A DNA stretch of 64,000 bases from Pseudomonas songnenensis. Its GTDB lineage: Bacteria > Pseudomonadota > Gammaproteobacteria > Pseudomonadales > Pseudomonadaceae. Under the pieces are notes generated by a model. It saw nothing but the letters and a program-made list of their open reading frames with translations, was not told the origin of the DNA and did no database searches. The position numbers and the translations under genes are program-made. The DNA lies in NCBI RefSeq assembly GCF_003696315.1, contig NZ_RFFN01000001.1:124001-188000 (forward strand), written 5' to 3'. Of this stretch, positions 1 through 8,814 are shown piece by piece. The first letter of the stretch is position 1; each line of letters starts with the position of its first letter.

Positions 1-157
1 TGTTCGAGTAGCCGCGCTCTTTCTGCAGCGCGTGCACCAGCTGGCTGATGCGGGTGACCAGTTCGCAGGTGCGCGCCAGGTCCTCCAGGCCGAGCAGTTC
101 GCTGCGCCGGGACGCCAGCATGAAGCGCAGGGTCGCAGGCATTTTCCGTCCGTGCAT
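1..157 (-). CDS. Probable nitrate/nitrite-sensing (NIT) domain protein, N-terminal fragment
   Basis: Only the first 52 codons lie in the window; the gene continues past base 1. The ATG (155-157, complement) follows a strong GGAGGT ribosome binding site, so the start is well supported. The fragment begins [14 protein letters not shown] and carries [13 protein letters not shown] near its end. The pattern of a helix ending in LQ-x-ERG is typical of the start of NIT domains, four-helix sensors of nitrate and nitrite. It is divergent from hisB, and the two genes share about 130 bases of upstream sequence. The family call rests on one short motif and is tentative; the effector part of the protein is outside the window. 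Confidence 0.5.
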   Translation of the reverse strand, partial: MHGRKMPATLRFMLASRRSELLGLEDLARTCELVTRISQLVHALQKERGYSN

Positions 158-245
158 GGGCGGCACCTCCGCGGGTTGACGTGCAGGTTCCTGCAAGATG
201 CAGTCCAGTAAGCCCGGCGCGTATCCGTGCTGCGGCGTTTGCGCC

Positions 246-251
246 TATAAT
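246..251 (+). promoter_or_regulatory. Candidate sigma-70 -10 element for the his cluster
   Basis: A perfect TATAAT lies 35 bases before the hisB ATG in a GCC-TATAAT-G context common in Pseudomonas. No convincing -35 box sits 16-18 bases upstream, so activity may need an activator or the match may be chance. Confidence 0.45.
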
Positions 252-286
252 GTGCCCCTTTTCGCCCACGATCAGCGGAGCTGTTG

Positions 287-880
287 ATGTCCGAACGTAC
301 GGCTTACGTAGAGCGCAACACCCTGGAAACCCAGGTCAAGGTCACCATCAATCTGGATGGCACCGGCAAGGCGCGCTTCGCCATCGGCGTGCCCTTCCTG
401 GAGCACATGCTCGACCAGATCGCCCGTCACGGGCTGATCGACCTGGATATCGAGTGCAACGGCGACCTGCACATCGACGACCACCACACCGTCGAGGACG
501 TCGGCATCACCCTCGGCCAGGCCTTCGCCAAGGCCATCGGCGACAAGAAGGGCATGACCCGCTACGGGCATTCCTACGTGCCGCTGGACGAGGCGCTGTC
601 GCGCGTGGTGATCGACTTCTCCGGGCGCCCGGGGCTGACCATGAACGTGCCCTACACCCGCGCGGTGGTTGGCAAGTTCGACGTCGACCTGTTCCAGGAA
701 TTCTTCCAGGGCTTCGTCAATCACGCCCTGGTGACCCTGCACATCGACAACCTGCGCGGCATCAACACCCACCACCAGATCGAAACCGTGTTCAAGGCCT
801 TCGGCCGCGCGCTGCGCATGGCTGTCGAACTCGATCCACGCATGGCCGGGCAGATGCCGTCCACCAAAGGGTGCCTGTAA
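287..880 (+). CDS. hisB: Imidazoleglycerol-phosphate dehydratase
   Basis: Cytoplasmic enzyme of histidine synthesis that converts imidazole-glycerol phosphate to imidazole-acetol phosphate. The 197-residue protein is the monofunctional dehydratase, without the phosphatase half found in enteric HisB. Metal-binding signatures of the family are present: [23 protein letters not shown] and [17 protein letters not shown] start at the ATG at 287, preceded by GGAG at 277-280; an in-frame TTG directly before it could also be read as a start but is less well placed. It is the first gene of the cluster and its TAA overlaps the hisH ATG by one base, so the two are probably translationally coupled. Confidence 0.97.
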   Translation: MSERTAYVERNTLETQVKVTINLDGTGKARFAIGVPFLEHMLDQIARHGLIDLDIECNGDLHIDDHHTVEDVGITLGQAFAKAIGDKKGMTRYGHSYVPLDEALSRVVIDFSGRPGLTMNVPYTRAVVGKFDVDLFQEFFQGFVNHALVTLHIDNLRGINTHHQIETVFKAFGRALRMAVELDPRMAGQMPSTKGCL

Positions 881-1518
881 TGCAGACCGTTGCCGTCATC
901 GACTACGGCATGGGCAACCTGCACTCGGTGGCCAAGGCGCTGGAACACGTCGGCGCTGGCCGCGTGCTGATCACCAGCGATGCGCAGGTCATCCGTGAGG
1001 CCGACCGCGTGGTGTTTCCCGGCGTCGGCGCGATCCGCGACTGCATGGCCGAGATCCGCCGGCTGGGCTTCGACGAACTGGTCCGCGAGGTCAGTCAGGA
1101 CCGCCCATTCCTCGGTATCTGCGTCGGCATGCAGGCGCTGATGGAGCGCAGCGAGGAGAACGATGGCGTCGACTGCATCGGTCTGTTCCCCGGTCAGGTG
1201 CGCTTCTTCGGCAAGGACCTGCACGAGGACGGCGAGCACCTGAAGGTGCCGCACATGGGCTGGAACGAGGTCAAGCAGGCGGTGGATCACCCCCTCTGGC
1301 ACGCGATCCCGGACAATGGCCGCTTCTACTTTGTGCACAGCTATTACATCGAGGCCGGCAATCCGCGCCAGGTGGTCGGTCGCGGCCATTACGGCAACGA
1401 CTTCGCCGCCGCGCTGGCCGATGGTTCGCGCTTCGCCGTGCAGTTCCACCCGGAGAAGAGCCACACCCACGGCCTGCAGCTGCTGCAGAACTTCGCCGCC
1501 TGGGATGGCCGCTGGTAG
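880..1518 (+). CDS. hisH: Imidazole glycerol phosphate synthase, glutamine amidotransferase subunit
   Basis: The 212-residue HisH subunit releases ammonia from glutamine and channels it to HisF, with which it forms the synthase making imidazole-glycerol phosphate and AICAR. It is a class I amidotransferase: the nucleophile is Cys81 in [11 protein letters not shown], and the His-Glu pair lies near the C terminus in [12 protein letters not shown]. The start ATG shares its A with the hisB stop (TAATG), so no in-frame alternative is needed. DUF2164 follows with no gap. Its partner hisF is three genes downstream. Confidence 0.97.
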   Translation: MQTVAVIDYGMGNLHSVAKALEHVGAGRVLITSDAQVIREADRVVFPGVGAIRDCMAEIRRLGFDELVREVSQDRPFLGICVGMQALMERSEENDGVDCIGLFPGQVRFFGKDLHEDGEHLKVPHMGWNEVKQAVDHPLWHAIPDNGRFYFVHSYYIEAGNPRQVVGRGHYGNDFAAALADGSRFAVQFHPEKSHTHGLQLLQNFAAWDGRW

Positions 1519-1779
1519 ATGAGCCGGGCCAAGCTCAAGCCGCCGGTCCTGAAGCTGGATGCCATTCAGGAGCAGGCGGCGCAACAGGTCATCAAGCGCT
1601 TTCTGCAAGAGCGGTTCGAACTCGAGCTGGGCTCGTTCGAGGCGCAGGAAGTGCTCGATCTGTTCGCCCGGGAAATCGCGCCGCTGTATTACAACAAGGC
1701 GATCTTCGACGTGCAGAGCCACCTGAAGGAACGGTTCGAGAGCATCGAAAGCGACTTGTGGGCGCTCGAGAAGAGCTGA
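1519..1779 (+). CDS. DUF2164 family protein
   Basis: Small 86-residue protein of the DUF2164 family; function unknown. It is predicted to be mostly helical and soluble, with no signal peptide or membrane segment. The ATG comes directly after the hisH TAG, and hisA starts 37 bases after its stop, so it is embedded in the his operon and almost certainly co-transcribed. From memory, a DUF2164 gene occupies this position in many Pseudomonas genomes. Its position suggests, but does not show, a link to histidine synthesis. Confidence 0.85.
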   Translation: MSRAKLKPPVLKLDAIQEQAAQQVIKRFLQERFELELGSFEAQEVLDLFAREIAPLYYNKAIFDVQSHLKERFESIESDLWALEKS

Positions 1780-1815
1780 CCCTTAACCGACACTTGATTT
1801 GAACAGGTTCAAGCC

Positions 1816-2559
1816 ATGCTGATTATCCCCGCTATCGATCTCAAGGACGGCGCCTGCGTGCGTCTGCGCCAGGGCCTGATGGACGACGCCACGGTGTTTT
1901 CCGACGACCCGGTGGCCATGGCCGCCAAGTGGGTCGAGGCCGGCTGCCGCCGCCTGCATCTGGTTGACCTCAACGGGGCCTTCGAAGGCCAGCCGGTCAA
2001 CGGCGAGGTGGTCACCGCCATCGCCAGGCGCTACCCGGACCTGCCGATCCAGATCGGTGGCGGCATCCGCACCCTGGAAACCATCGAGCACTACGTGCGC
2101 GCCGGCGTCAGCTACGTGATCATCGGTACCAAGGCGGTGAAAGAGCCGGAGTTCGTTACCGAGGCCTGCCGCGCCTTTCCGGGCAAGGTCATCGTTGGCC
2201 TCGATGCCAAGGACGGCTTCGTCGCCACCGATGGCTGGGCCGAAGTCTCCAGCGTGCAGGCCGTCGACCTGGCGCGCCGTTTCGAGGCCGATGGCGTATC
2301 GGCGATCGTCTACACCGACATCGCCAAGGACGGCATGATGCAGGGCTGCAACGTCGAGGCCACCGTGGCGCTGGCCAACGCCAGCCGCATCCCCGTAATC
2401 GCCTCCGGCGGCATCCATAACATCGGCGATATCCAGAAGCTGCTCGACACGAACACCCCAGGCATCATCGGTGCCATCACCGGGCGCGCCATCTATGAAG
2501 GCACGCTGGATGTGGCCGAGGCGCAGGCGCTCTGCGACCTGAAGTACAAGGACGAGTGA
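1816..2559 (+). CDS. hisA: ProFAR isomerase (phosphoribosylformimino-AICAR ribotide isomerase)
   Basis: TIM-barrel isomerase of histidine synthesis acting just before the HisH/HisF step. The 247-residue protein has the repeated half-barrel pattern of His[21 protein letters not shown] at the start with the first catalytic Asp, phosphate-binding GGGIRT in the first half, and YTDIAKDGM plus ASGGIHN in the second. Length is normal for the family. It lies 37 bases after DUF2164 and 98 bases before hisF; the second gap contains repeat-like hairpins. Confidence 0.97.
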   Translation: MLIIPAIDLKDGACVRLRQGLMDDATVFSDDPVAMAAKWVEAGCRRLHLVDLNGAFEGQPVNGEVVTAIARRYPDLPIQIGGGIRTLETIEHYVRAGVSYVIIGTKAVKEPEFVTEACRAFPGKVIVGLDAKDGFVATDGWAEVSSVQAVDLARRFEADGVSAIVYTDIAKDGMMQGCNVEATVALANASRIPVIASGGIHNIGDIQKLLDTNTPGIIGAITGRAIYEGTLDVAEAQALCDLKYKDE

Positions 2560-2572
2560 TTCGCTGAACTGC

Positions 2573-2643
2573 GGTGGATCGGTGCAGCGAGGTCCACCCT
2601 ACACGTTACCTGCAGCTTGAAGCCTGCGGCTTGAAGAAGCCGC
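2573..2643 (+). repeat. Two intergenic inverted repeats between hisA and hisF
   Basis: GGTGGA (2573-2578) pairs with TCCACC (2593-2598), and GCGGCTT (2626-2632) pairs with AAGCCGC (2637-2643) over a GAAG loop. The first resembles the GGTGGAT hairpins at 28041 and 28150. The stretch also contains AGCTTGAAGCCTG (2614-2626), which recurs exactly at 8756-8768. The pattern looks like fragments of dispersed extragenic repeats. The second hairpin ends 4 bases before the hisF ribosome binding site and could influence its translation. Confidence 0.6.
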
Positions 2644-2657
2644 TTTCGGAGAAAGCC

Positions 2658-3428
2658 ATGGCCCTGGCCAAACGCATCATTCCCTGCCTCGACGTGGACA
2701 ACGGCCGCGTGGTCAAGGGTGTCCAGTTCGAGAACATCCGCGACGCCGGCGACCCGGTGGAGATCGCCCGCCGCTACGACGAGCAGGGCGCCGACGAGAT
2801 TACCTTCCTCGACATCACCGCCAGCGTCGACAACCGCGATACCACGCTGCACACCGTCGAGCGCATGGCCAGCCAGGTATTCATCCCGCTGACCGTAGGT
2901 GGCGGCGTGCGGACCGTGCAGGACATCCGCAACCTGCTCAACGCGGGCGCCGACAAGGTCTCGATCAACACCGCCGCGGTGTTCAACCCGGATTTCGTCG
3001 GCGAGGCCGCGGACCGCTTCGGCTCGCAGTGCATCGTCGTTGCCATCGACGCCAAGAAGGTATCCGCACCGGGCGAGCCGGGTCGCTGGGAAATCTTCAC
3101 CCATGGCGGGCGCAAGCCCACCGGCCTGGATGCCGTGGCCTGGGCGAAGAAGATGGAAGACCTCGGTGCTGGCGAGATCCTGCTGACCAGCATGGACCAG
3201 GACGGCGTGAAGAGCGGCTATGACCTGGGCGTGACCCGCGCCATCAGCGAGGCGCTATGCATCCCGGTGATCGCCTCCGGTGGCGTCGGCAATCTGCAGC
3301 ACCTGGCCGACGGCATTCTCGAAGGCAAGGCCGATGCGGTGCTGGCCGCGAGCATCTTCCACTTCGGCGAATACACCATTCCGGAAGCCAAGGCCTACCT
3401 GGCCGCCCGCGGCATTGTGATGCGTTGA
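2658..3428 (+). CDS. hisF: Imidazole glycerol phosphate synthase, cyclase subunit
   Basis: The 256-residue TIM-barrel cyclase uses ammonia from HisH to make imidazole-glycerol phosphate and AICAR. Visible hallmarks are the N-terminal [20 protein letters not shown] with the first catalytic Asp, VGGGVRT, the second catalytic Asp in LLTSMDQDG, and IASGGVGN. The reading frame is open upstream to 2574, but GGAGAAA at 2648-2654 and homology place the start at the ATG at 2658. It is the last his gene here; the next gene begins 85 bases downstream after a hairpin. Confidence 0.97.
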   Translation: MALAKRIIPCLDVDNGRVVKGVQFENIRDAGDPVEIARRYDEQGADEITFLDITASVDNRDTTLHTVERMASQVFIPLTVGGGVRTVQDIRNLLNAGADKVSINTAAVFNPDFVGEAADRFGSQCIVVAIDAKKVSAPGEPGRWEIFTHGGRKPTGLDAVAWAKKMEDLGAGEILLTSMDQDGVKSGYDLGVTRAISEALCIPVIASGGVGNLQHLADGILEGKADAVLAASIFHFGEYTIPEAKAYLAARGIVMR

Positions 3429-3473
3429 TCCCGGCCGGTAGCTGAACAAGGCTTAACGCTCGATACAAGGAAA

Positions 3474-3494
3474 CGTCCGCGGCTGTTGCGGACG
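3474..3494 (+). other. Hairpin upstream of the first solute-binding protein gene
   Basis: CGTCCGC (3474-3480) and GCGGACG (3488-3494) form a 7-bp perfect stem with a 7-base loop, just before the AGGAGA ribosome binding site at 3501-3506. No T-run follows, so it is more likely a leader structure or mRNA-stabilising hairpin than a terminator. Confidence 0.4.
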
Positions 3495-3513
3495 CACTCA
3501 GGAGACTTCACGC

Positions 3514-4263
3514 ATGCTCAAGACCATCGCTTCCCTTGCCGCTGCGGCGCTGCTGTTCGGCGCCACGCTGGGCCACGCGCAGACGCCGGTGAAAATCGAC
3601 CTGCTGACAGAGAATTTCCCACCCTACAACATGGCGGATGATGGCAAGAACTTCGCCCGCGACGAGCACATCAGCGGCATCGCCGTGGATATCGTGCGCG
3701 AGATGTTCAAGCGCGCCGGCATCGATTACAGCCTGACGCTGCGCTTCCCCTGGGAGCGCATCTACGGCATGGCGCTGGAGCAGGCCAACTACGGCGTGTT
3801 CGTCACCGCCCGGCTGCCCGAGCGTGAAGAGCTGTTCAAGTGGGTCGGCCCCATCGGGCCGGACGACTGGGTGCTGCTGGCCCGTGGCGACAGCCCGATC
3901 AACCTGACCAGCCTGGAGCAGGCGCGCCAGTACAACGTCGGCGCCTACAAGGGTGACGCCATCGCCGAGCACCTGGAAGGCCAGGGCCTGAAGCCGGTGC
4001 TTGCATTGCGCGATCAGGAGAACGTGAAGAAGCTGATCGACGGCAGGATCGACCTCTGGGCCACTGGTGATCCCGCCGGCCGTTATCTGGCGCGCCTGGA
4101 AGGTGTCACCGGGCTCAAGCGCGTGCTGCGCTTCGACAACGCGGAGCTGTACCTGGCGCTGAACAAGCAGGTCGACGACGAAACCGTGCAGAAGCTGCAA
4201 AAGGCGCTCGATCAGATGCGCAGCGAAGGCGTGATCGACCAGATCAACGCACGGTACCTCTGA
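3514..4263 (+). CDS. Periplasmic solute-binding protein, family 3 (orphan)
   Basis: A 249-residue protein with a cleavable signal peptide (about residues 1-22, ending GHAQ) followed by an SBP_bac_3-type fold, the kind that binds amino acids or similar small polar solutes in the periplasm. Key stretches are LLTENFPPYN near the mature N terminus, GIAVDIVREMFKRAGI, and RFPWERIY. No permease or ATPase gene lies beside it. It is followed 235 bases later by a close paralogue. P. aeruginosa has a similar run of such genes near hisF (from memory). The ligand cannot be predicted; it may serve a distant transporter or a sensor. Confidence 0.85.
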   Translation: MLKTIASLAAAALLFGATLGHAQTPVKIDLLTENFPPYNMADDGKNFARDEHISGIAVDIVREMFKRAGIDYSLTLRFPWERIYGMALEQANYGVFVTARLPEREELFKWVGPIGPDDWVLLARGDSPINLTSLEQARQYNVGAYKGDAIAEHLEGQGLKPVLALRDQENVKKLIDGRIDLWATGDPAGRYLARLEGVTGLKRVLRFDNAELYLALNKQVDDETVQKLQKALDQMRSEGVIDQINARYL

Positions 4264-4276
4264 GCTGATCCCACCA

Positions 4277-4299
4277 GTCGGGGCGCGTCCGCGCCCGAC
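4277..4299 (+). other. GC-rich hairpin after the first solute-binding protein gene
   Basis: GTCGGGGCGCG (4277-4287) pairs with GCGCCCGAC (4291-4299) apart from bulged bases, over a TCC loop. There is no T-run. It probably protects the upstream mRNA 3' end; the rest of 4300-4498 shows no clear gene or promoter. Confidence 0.4.
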
Positions 4300-4498
4300 A
4301 TTGCCGTGATGGCGGCGCGCCAGTGGGGTGCGCTGCCTATCGCTCCCGCGCCGTTCTAGCGCGTCAATCGTCCCTTCTGTATCGCACTTTCTGGTCTACG
4401 CTGCTGCAGCGCTGTGCTGGTTCGCATCTTGCTTTCGACCGGTTCGGCCATGATCCGCGGAGGGCGGATCGAGGAATCCAGAACGAAGGGAACGAGCC

Positions 4499-5245
4499 AT
4501 GCTTAAAAGAATCCTTGCCATCATCACGCTGCTGCTTTGCGCCCAGGCGCACGCCGAGCTGGCTGATGACTACCGCGTCGTGCTGCTGACCGAGAATTTT
4601 CCACCATTCAATATGGCCGAGGACGGCAAGAACTACGCCGCCGATGCGAAGATCCACGGCATCAATGCCGACATCGTGCGCGAGATGTTCCGCCGCGCGA
4701 ACATCCGTTATGAGCTAAGCCTGCGCTTCCCTTGGGATCGCATCTATAAACAGGTACTGGAGCAGCCTGATCAGGCACTCTTTTCCACTACCTTCACCGC
4801 CGAGCGCGAGCCCCAGTTCAAGTGGGTCGGCCCGCTGGCGAGCATCAGCTGGGTCTTGCTCGCGCCACCCGACAGCCCTTTGCGCCTGTCCGGACTGGAC
4901 GAAGCGCGCAGCCTGCGCATCGGTGCCTACAAGAACGATGCGGTGAGTCAGCATCTGGAGAGCAAGGGCCTGGCGCCGATCAACTCGCTGCGCGATCAGG
5001 AGAACGTTGGCAAGTTGCTCAAGGGGCAGATCGACGTCTGGGCAACCGCCGATCCGGTGGGACCCTATCTGGCCAAGCAGGAAGGCGTGACAGGCCTGAA
5101 GCCGGTGCTGCGTTTCAATGAGGCGCGATTGTTCCTTGCGCTCAACCGGGCGACGCCGGACGAGGTGGTCGAGCGTTTGCAACGGGCGTTGGATGCGATG
5201 CGCGCCGACGGCACGGTAGACGCGATGCTGCAGCGCTATCTCTGA
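4499..5245 (+). CDS. Periplasmic solute-binding protein, family 3 (tandem paralogue)
   Basis: A 248-residue secreted protein (signal peptide about 1-19, ending AHAE) closely similar along its whole length to the protein encoded at 3514-4263. Shared blocks include LLTENFPPFNMAEDGKNY, IVREMFRRANIRYELSLRFP and SLRDQENVGKLLKGQIDVWA. The conservation of the binding-cleft blocks suggests related ligands, and the pair looks like a tandem duplication. It has its own 235-base upstream region, which suggests separate regulation. No transport partners are adjacent. The next gene is convergent, ending 4 bases after this stop. Confidence 0.85.
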   Translation: MLKRILAIITLLLCAQAHAELADDYRVVLLTENFPPFNMAEDGKNYAADAKIHGINADIVREMFRRANIRYELSLRFPWDRIYKQVLEQPDQALFSTTFTAEREPQFKWVGPLASISWVLLAPPDSPLRLSGLDEARSLRIGAYKNDAVSQHLESKGLAPINSLRDQENVGKLLKGQIDVWATADPVGPYLAKQEGVTGLKPVLRFNEARLFLALNRATPDEVVERLQRALDAMRADGTVDAMLQRYL

Positions 5246-5249
5246 GCGC

Positions 5250-6047
5250 TCAGCGATAGATGCCGCCGCGCCCGTGCGCAGCCATCGCCCGGTTGCTGCG
5301 GGTGGCGATCATCTGCCCGACATCCACCCATTCGATGCCCTGCGCTGCCAGGCGCGGCAGTTCACGCTCCAGCATGGCAAGAGTGCTTTCGTGGGGATGG
5401 CCGATGATCACCACGGAGCCCTGCTTGCGCGCCAGCGCGATCGCTGCCTGGAAGCGCTCGGCCACGGCGGCAGGGGATGGATCGTCATCAAGGAAGATGT
5501 CTCGCGACAGGCTGGCCAGTGCCGTGCGTTGGGCGCTGGCGGCGGCCACGGTGCGCGGGCTGGTGCGGCTGTCGAGAAAGAACAGGTGGCGGCGCTGCAG
5601 CTCGGCCATCAGCCAGTCCATGGCCTGCGAGTGGTCGGTCATGGCGCTGCCCATGTGGTTGTTCAGCCCGCTGGCATGTGGCACGGCCGCCAGGGCTGCG
5701 TCGAGGCGGCGTGCCAGTTCGTCATGGGGTAGCTGAGGATGCCAGGCGAAGCGACCCTGGGCGGGCGCCATCGGCATGTGCAGCATGACCGTCTTGCCGG
5801 CGCGATGGGCCTGCTCGGCAAGTTCACCGGCGTGGCGGGTATCGGGAAGAATCGCCAGGGCAACCGGCCCTGGCAGCTGCAGCACGCGCCGATCGCGTGC
5901 CGGGTTCTGCCCGAGGTCGTCGATCACCAGGGTTAACCGGGGGCGCGGCGCATGCTCCGCTGTAGCTGCGAGCTCGTCGGCATATAGCGCCTGGCTGGCG
6001 AGCATCACCAGCAGCGCCAGCCCGGCCGCCCAGCCGGCCATCTTCAC
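5250..6047 (-). CDS. Divergent polysaccharide deacetylase family protein (YibQ-like)
   Basis: A 265-residue protein with an N-terminal signal or anchor segment (about residues 3-23) and a divergent polysaccharide deacetylase fold: TLVIDDLGQN at the start, VMLHMPMAP, GLNNHMGS and VVIIGHPHEST. The Asp-Asp and His positions keep the layout of the NodB-type metal site. The family is linked by context to envelope metabolism, and here it follows envC and ctpA on the same strand. A GTG at 6047 overlaps the ctpA stop by 4 bases (GTGA), the usual coupled arrangement; the ATG two codons later is an alternative start. Substrate unknown. Confidence 0.88.
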   Translation of the reverse strand: MKMAGWAAGLALLVMLASQALYADELAATAEHAPRPRLTLVIDDLGQNPARDRRVLQLPGPVALAILPDTRHAGELAEQAHRAGKTVMLHMPMAPAQGRFAWHPQLPHDELARRLDAALAAVPHASGLNNHMGSAMTDHSQAMDWLMAELQRRHLFFLDSRTSPRTVAAASAQRTALASLSRDIFLDDDPSPAAVAERFQAAIALARKQGSVVIIGHPHESTLAMLERELPRLAAQGIEWVDVGQMIATRSNRAMAAHGRGGIYR

Positions 6048-7363
6048 TGGCCGCGGGTGAGGTTCAACCCCTTGAGCAGATTCAGGGCCTGACCGAGCTG
6101 GTAGTCGTCGTCCTGCGGTCGTGGTGAGTCGCTGGCGATCTGGGTGGCGGTCGGGCGGTCCGGACCACCGTTGCCGTTGCCCAGGTGGCCAGCCAGATCG
6201 GCTTCACGGAAGCCGTCGGCGGCCTGTTCACGGGTCAGCTTGGCGCGCTCGACCTTGATGTCCGGCTCGATGCCCTGGGCCTGGATTGAGCGGCCGTTGG
6301 GGGTGTAGTAGAGCGCGGTGGTCAGCTTGAGCGCGCGATCGTTGTTCAGCGGCAGCACGGTCTGTACCGAGCCCTTGCCGAAGCTGTCGGTGCCCATCAC
6401 CACGCCGCGCTTGTGATCCTGCAGCGCGCCGGCAACGATCTCGGATGCCGAGGCGCTACCGCCGTTGATCAGTACCACCAACGGCACGCCTTCGCTTGCA
6501 TCGGCCGGGTCGGCATTGAAGCGCAGTTCGGAATTGGCGATGCGGCCCTTGGTGTAGACGATCAGTCCCTTGGTGAGGAAGTGGTCGGAAATCTCCACGG
6601 CGGCCTGCAGCACGCCGCCCGGGTTGTTGCGCAGATCAAGCACCAGACCGTTCAGCTTCTTGCCGTCGTTGTCCTTCTTCAGCTTGGCCAGGGCCTTGCC
6701 GACTTCCTCGCCGGAATTGACCTGGAACTGGGTGACGCGCAGGTAACCGTAGCCTGGCTCGAGGATCTGGCTGCGGACACTGCGTACCTTGATGACCGCA
6801 CGCGTCAGCTTCACATCGAACGGCTGGCCACCCTCGCGCACCAGCGTCAGGCTGATGCTGCTGCCGGGTTTGCCACGCATCTTGGCGATGGCGTCCATCA
6901 TCGACAGGCCCTTGGTCGGCTGCCCGTCGATCTTCACGATCAGATCGCCGGCTTCGATGCCCGCCTTCGATGCCGGGGTGTCGTCGATCGGCGAGACGAC
7001 CTTGATGAAGCCGTCCTCCATGCCGACCTCGATGCCCAGCCCGCCGAATTCGCCGCTGGTGCTTTCCTGCAGCTCGGCGAAGGCTTCGGGCTCGAGATAG
7101 GCCGAGTGCGGATCGAGGTTGCTGAGCATGCCCTTGATGGCGTTTTCCAGCAGCGTCTTGTCATCCACCGGCTCGACATAGGCTGCCTTGATGCGATCCA
7201 GTACCTCGGCGAAGGTGCGCAACTCATCCAGTGGCAGGGGAGCTTTGGAGCTCGGCGCCGCCGTTTCCGCCGGTGGCTGCTGGGCCCAGGCGCCGCCCTG
7301 CATCCCCAGCAATATGGCCAGGGCGAGCGTGGATGGGCGGGCGAAACGGCGCAGGTGCAACAT
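6044..7363 (-). CDS. ctpA: Carboxy-terminal processing protease, S41 family
   Basis: A 439-residue periplasmic serine protease. It has a signal peptide (about 1-27, ending GAWAQ), a PDZ domain at roughly residues 90-180 (FGGLGIEVGMEDG onward) and an S41 catalytic domain. The Ser nucleophile is in GGSASASEIVAGAL and the Lys base in GTDSFGKGSVQT. In P. aeruginosa CtpA acts with a lipoprotein adaptor to degrade peptidoglycan cross-link hydrolases; a similar role is inferred. It lies between envC (71 bases upstream) and the deacetylase gene (overlapping), forming a cell-wall remodelling operon. Confidence 0.93.
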   Translation of the reverse strand: MLHLRRFARPSTLALAILLGMQGGAWAQQPPAETAAPSSKAPLPLDELRTFAEVLDRIKAAYVEPVDDKTLLENAIKGMLSNLDPHSAYLEPEAFAELQESTSGEFGGLGIEVGMEDGFIKVVSPIDDTPASKAGIEAGDLIVKIDGQPTKGLSMMDAIAKMRGKPGSSISLTLVREGGQPFDVKLTRAVIKVRSVRSQILEPGYGYLRVTQFQVNSGEEVGKALAKLKKDNDGKKLNGLVLDLRNNPGGVLQAAVEISDHFLTKGLIVYTKGRIANSELRFNADPADASEGVPLVVLINGGSASASEIVAGALQDHKRGVVMGTDSFGKGSVQTVLPLNNDRALKLTTALYYTPNGRSIQAQGIEPDIKVERAKLTREQAADGFREADLAGHLGNGNGGPDRPTATQIASDSPRPQDDDYQLGQALNLLKGLNLTRGQ

Positions 7364-7434
7364 GTCGAACTCCAGTTATGAGAGGGCGCGCTTGGCGATG
7401 CGAACGGCTCGGCAGGACCGAACGCCGCGGCTCG

Positions 7435-8697
7435 CTAGCCTTGCGCGCGACACCATTGGGCGGGGTCGCTGGGGCGCCCCTGCTGCCGAATGGCGAAATA
7501 CAGTGCAGCGGTTTCCTGGCCGCCGCTGGTGCCTACCGTGGCGATCGGATCGCCGGCCTTGACGATGTCGCCGGCGTCACGCAGCAGGCTCTGGTTATGA
7601 CCATACAGGCTCAGGTAACCATTTCCATGGTCGAGGATCACCAGCAGCCCGGCGCCACGTAGCCAGTCGGCGAATACTACCCGGCCGCCATGCACGGCGC
7701 GGACCTGAGTGCCGACGCTGGCGCCGATCAGTACGCCGTCCCACTTGGTTCGAGCGTCGCCGCCGCGCGGAGTGCCGTAGCGGGCGACGAGACGTCCGTC
7801 GACGGGCCAGGGCAGCTTGCCCTTGGCCTTGGCGAAGGGACCGCCGAAGTTACCTCCGGCACTGGACACCAGCGGGCCGCTCGGCGCGGTGCTGGCGCCG
7901 GTCTGGGATTGTTGCTGCTGTTGCTGACGCTGGCGCTCGGCAAGCAATGCGCGCTGCCGTGCTTCCTCGGCTTCACGGGCCTGACGTGCCAGGGTTTCTT
8001 CGATGGTCTTGAGCACGCGTTCGAACTGGGCCTGCTCCTGACGGCGGGCCTGCAGTTTCTGCTCGCGGCTGGAGAAGTCACTGTTGAGCTTGGCCAGTGT
8101 CTGCTGGCGTTCCTTGCGGACCTCGGCGAGCTGATTGCGGCGCTCGAGCAGGCCATCCTTTTTCTCTGCCAGCAGGCTCTGCTGGGTCGCGATGTCGGCT
8201 TCGACGTTGGCCAGCTGGCGCAGCGTCTCGTTGAAGTTGTCGAGCTGTTCGAGACGCGCCTTGTTCAGGTAGTCGTAATAGGTGATGGTGCGGCTGAATT
8301 TTTCCGGGTTCTGCTGATTGAGCAGCAGTTTGAGGTACTCCTGCCGGCCATTCTGGTAGGCGGCTCTGGCCTGCAGGCCGATCAGTCGCTGCTGTTCCAG
8401 GCGAGCACCTTCGAGCGTGGTCTTCTCGTCGTTCAGGCGCTCCAGCTCCGCCTCGCTGCGGTCGATCTCCTGCTGCAGGGTATCGACCTGCTTTTCCAGC
8501 TGGCCCATCTCGCTTTCGGTGGTCTTCAGCTGCTTCTGGACGCCGGACTTCTCCTGCTCGATCTGCTTGAGCAGCTTCTGCAGTTCGGCAATGTCCTGGC
8601 GAGCGGCTTCGATCTGCTGCCGCGCTGCGGCACGGTCGTCCGCCACGGCGGGGCCGAGCAGGCAGAGGAAGGCGAGGGCGAGAAAGGTACGAGGCAT
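7435..8697 (-). CDS. envC: Murein hydrolase activator EnvC, degenerate M23 peptidase
   Basis: A 420-residue periplasmic protein: signal peptide (about 1-19), long coiled coils rich in Gln, Glu and Leu (about 22-260), a low-complexity Gln/Ser/Pro linker, and a C-terminal LytM domain (about 295-415). The LytM core is recognisable at LDHGNGYLSLYGHN, but the usual HLHFE zinc motif reads ALYFA and the first His site appears lost. This is the pattern of non-catalytic EnvC, which activates septal amidases at division. It is the first gene of the envC-ctpA-deacetylase set. The gpmI gene lies upstream on the same strand, 117 bases away. Confidence 0.92.
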   Translation of the reverse strand: MPRTFLALAFLCLLGPAVADDRAAARQQIEAARQDIAELQKLLKQIEQEKSGVQKQLKTTESEMGQLEKQVDTLQQEIDRSEAELERLNDEKTTLEGARLEQQRLIGLQARAAYQNGRQEYLKLLLNQQNPEKFSRTITYYDYLNKARLEQLDNFNETLRQLANVEADIATQQSLLAEKKDGLLERRNQLAEVRKERQQTLAKLNSDFSSREQKLQARRQEQAQFERVLKTIEETLARQAREAEEARQRALLAERQRQQQQQQSQTGASTAPSGPLVSSAGGNFGGPFAKAKGKLPWPVDGRLVARYGTPRGGDARTKWDGVLIGASVGTQVRAVHGGRVVFADWLRGAGLLVILDHGNGYLSLYGHNQSLLRDAGDIVKAGDPIATVGTSGGQETAALYFAIRQQGRPSDPAQWCRAQG

Positions 8698-8742
8698 TTG
8701 GAGGGCGTCAACCGAGCGTTATGACCGACGTAGTATGCCTAA

Positions 8743-8768
8743 AAAGCAAGCTGGAAGCTTGAAGCCTG
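8743..8768. repeat. Short intergenic repeat fragment
   Basis: The gap between gpmI and envC contains AAGCTGGAAGCTTGAAGCCTG-like sequence, with AGCTTGAAGCCTG (8756-8768) identical to 2614-2626 in the hisA-hisF gap. This type of AGCTTGAAGC string is a dispersed intergenic sequence in stutzeri-group genomes to my knowledge; its function is unknown. Confidence 0.45.
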
Positions 8769-8814
8769 TAGCGGGAAACGGCGGCTGGCGCCATCCGCTT
8801 CCCGCCCGGCGCGA

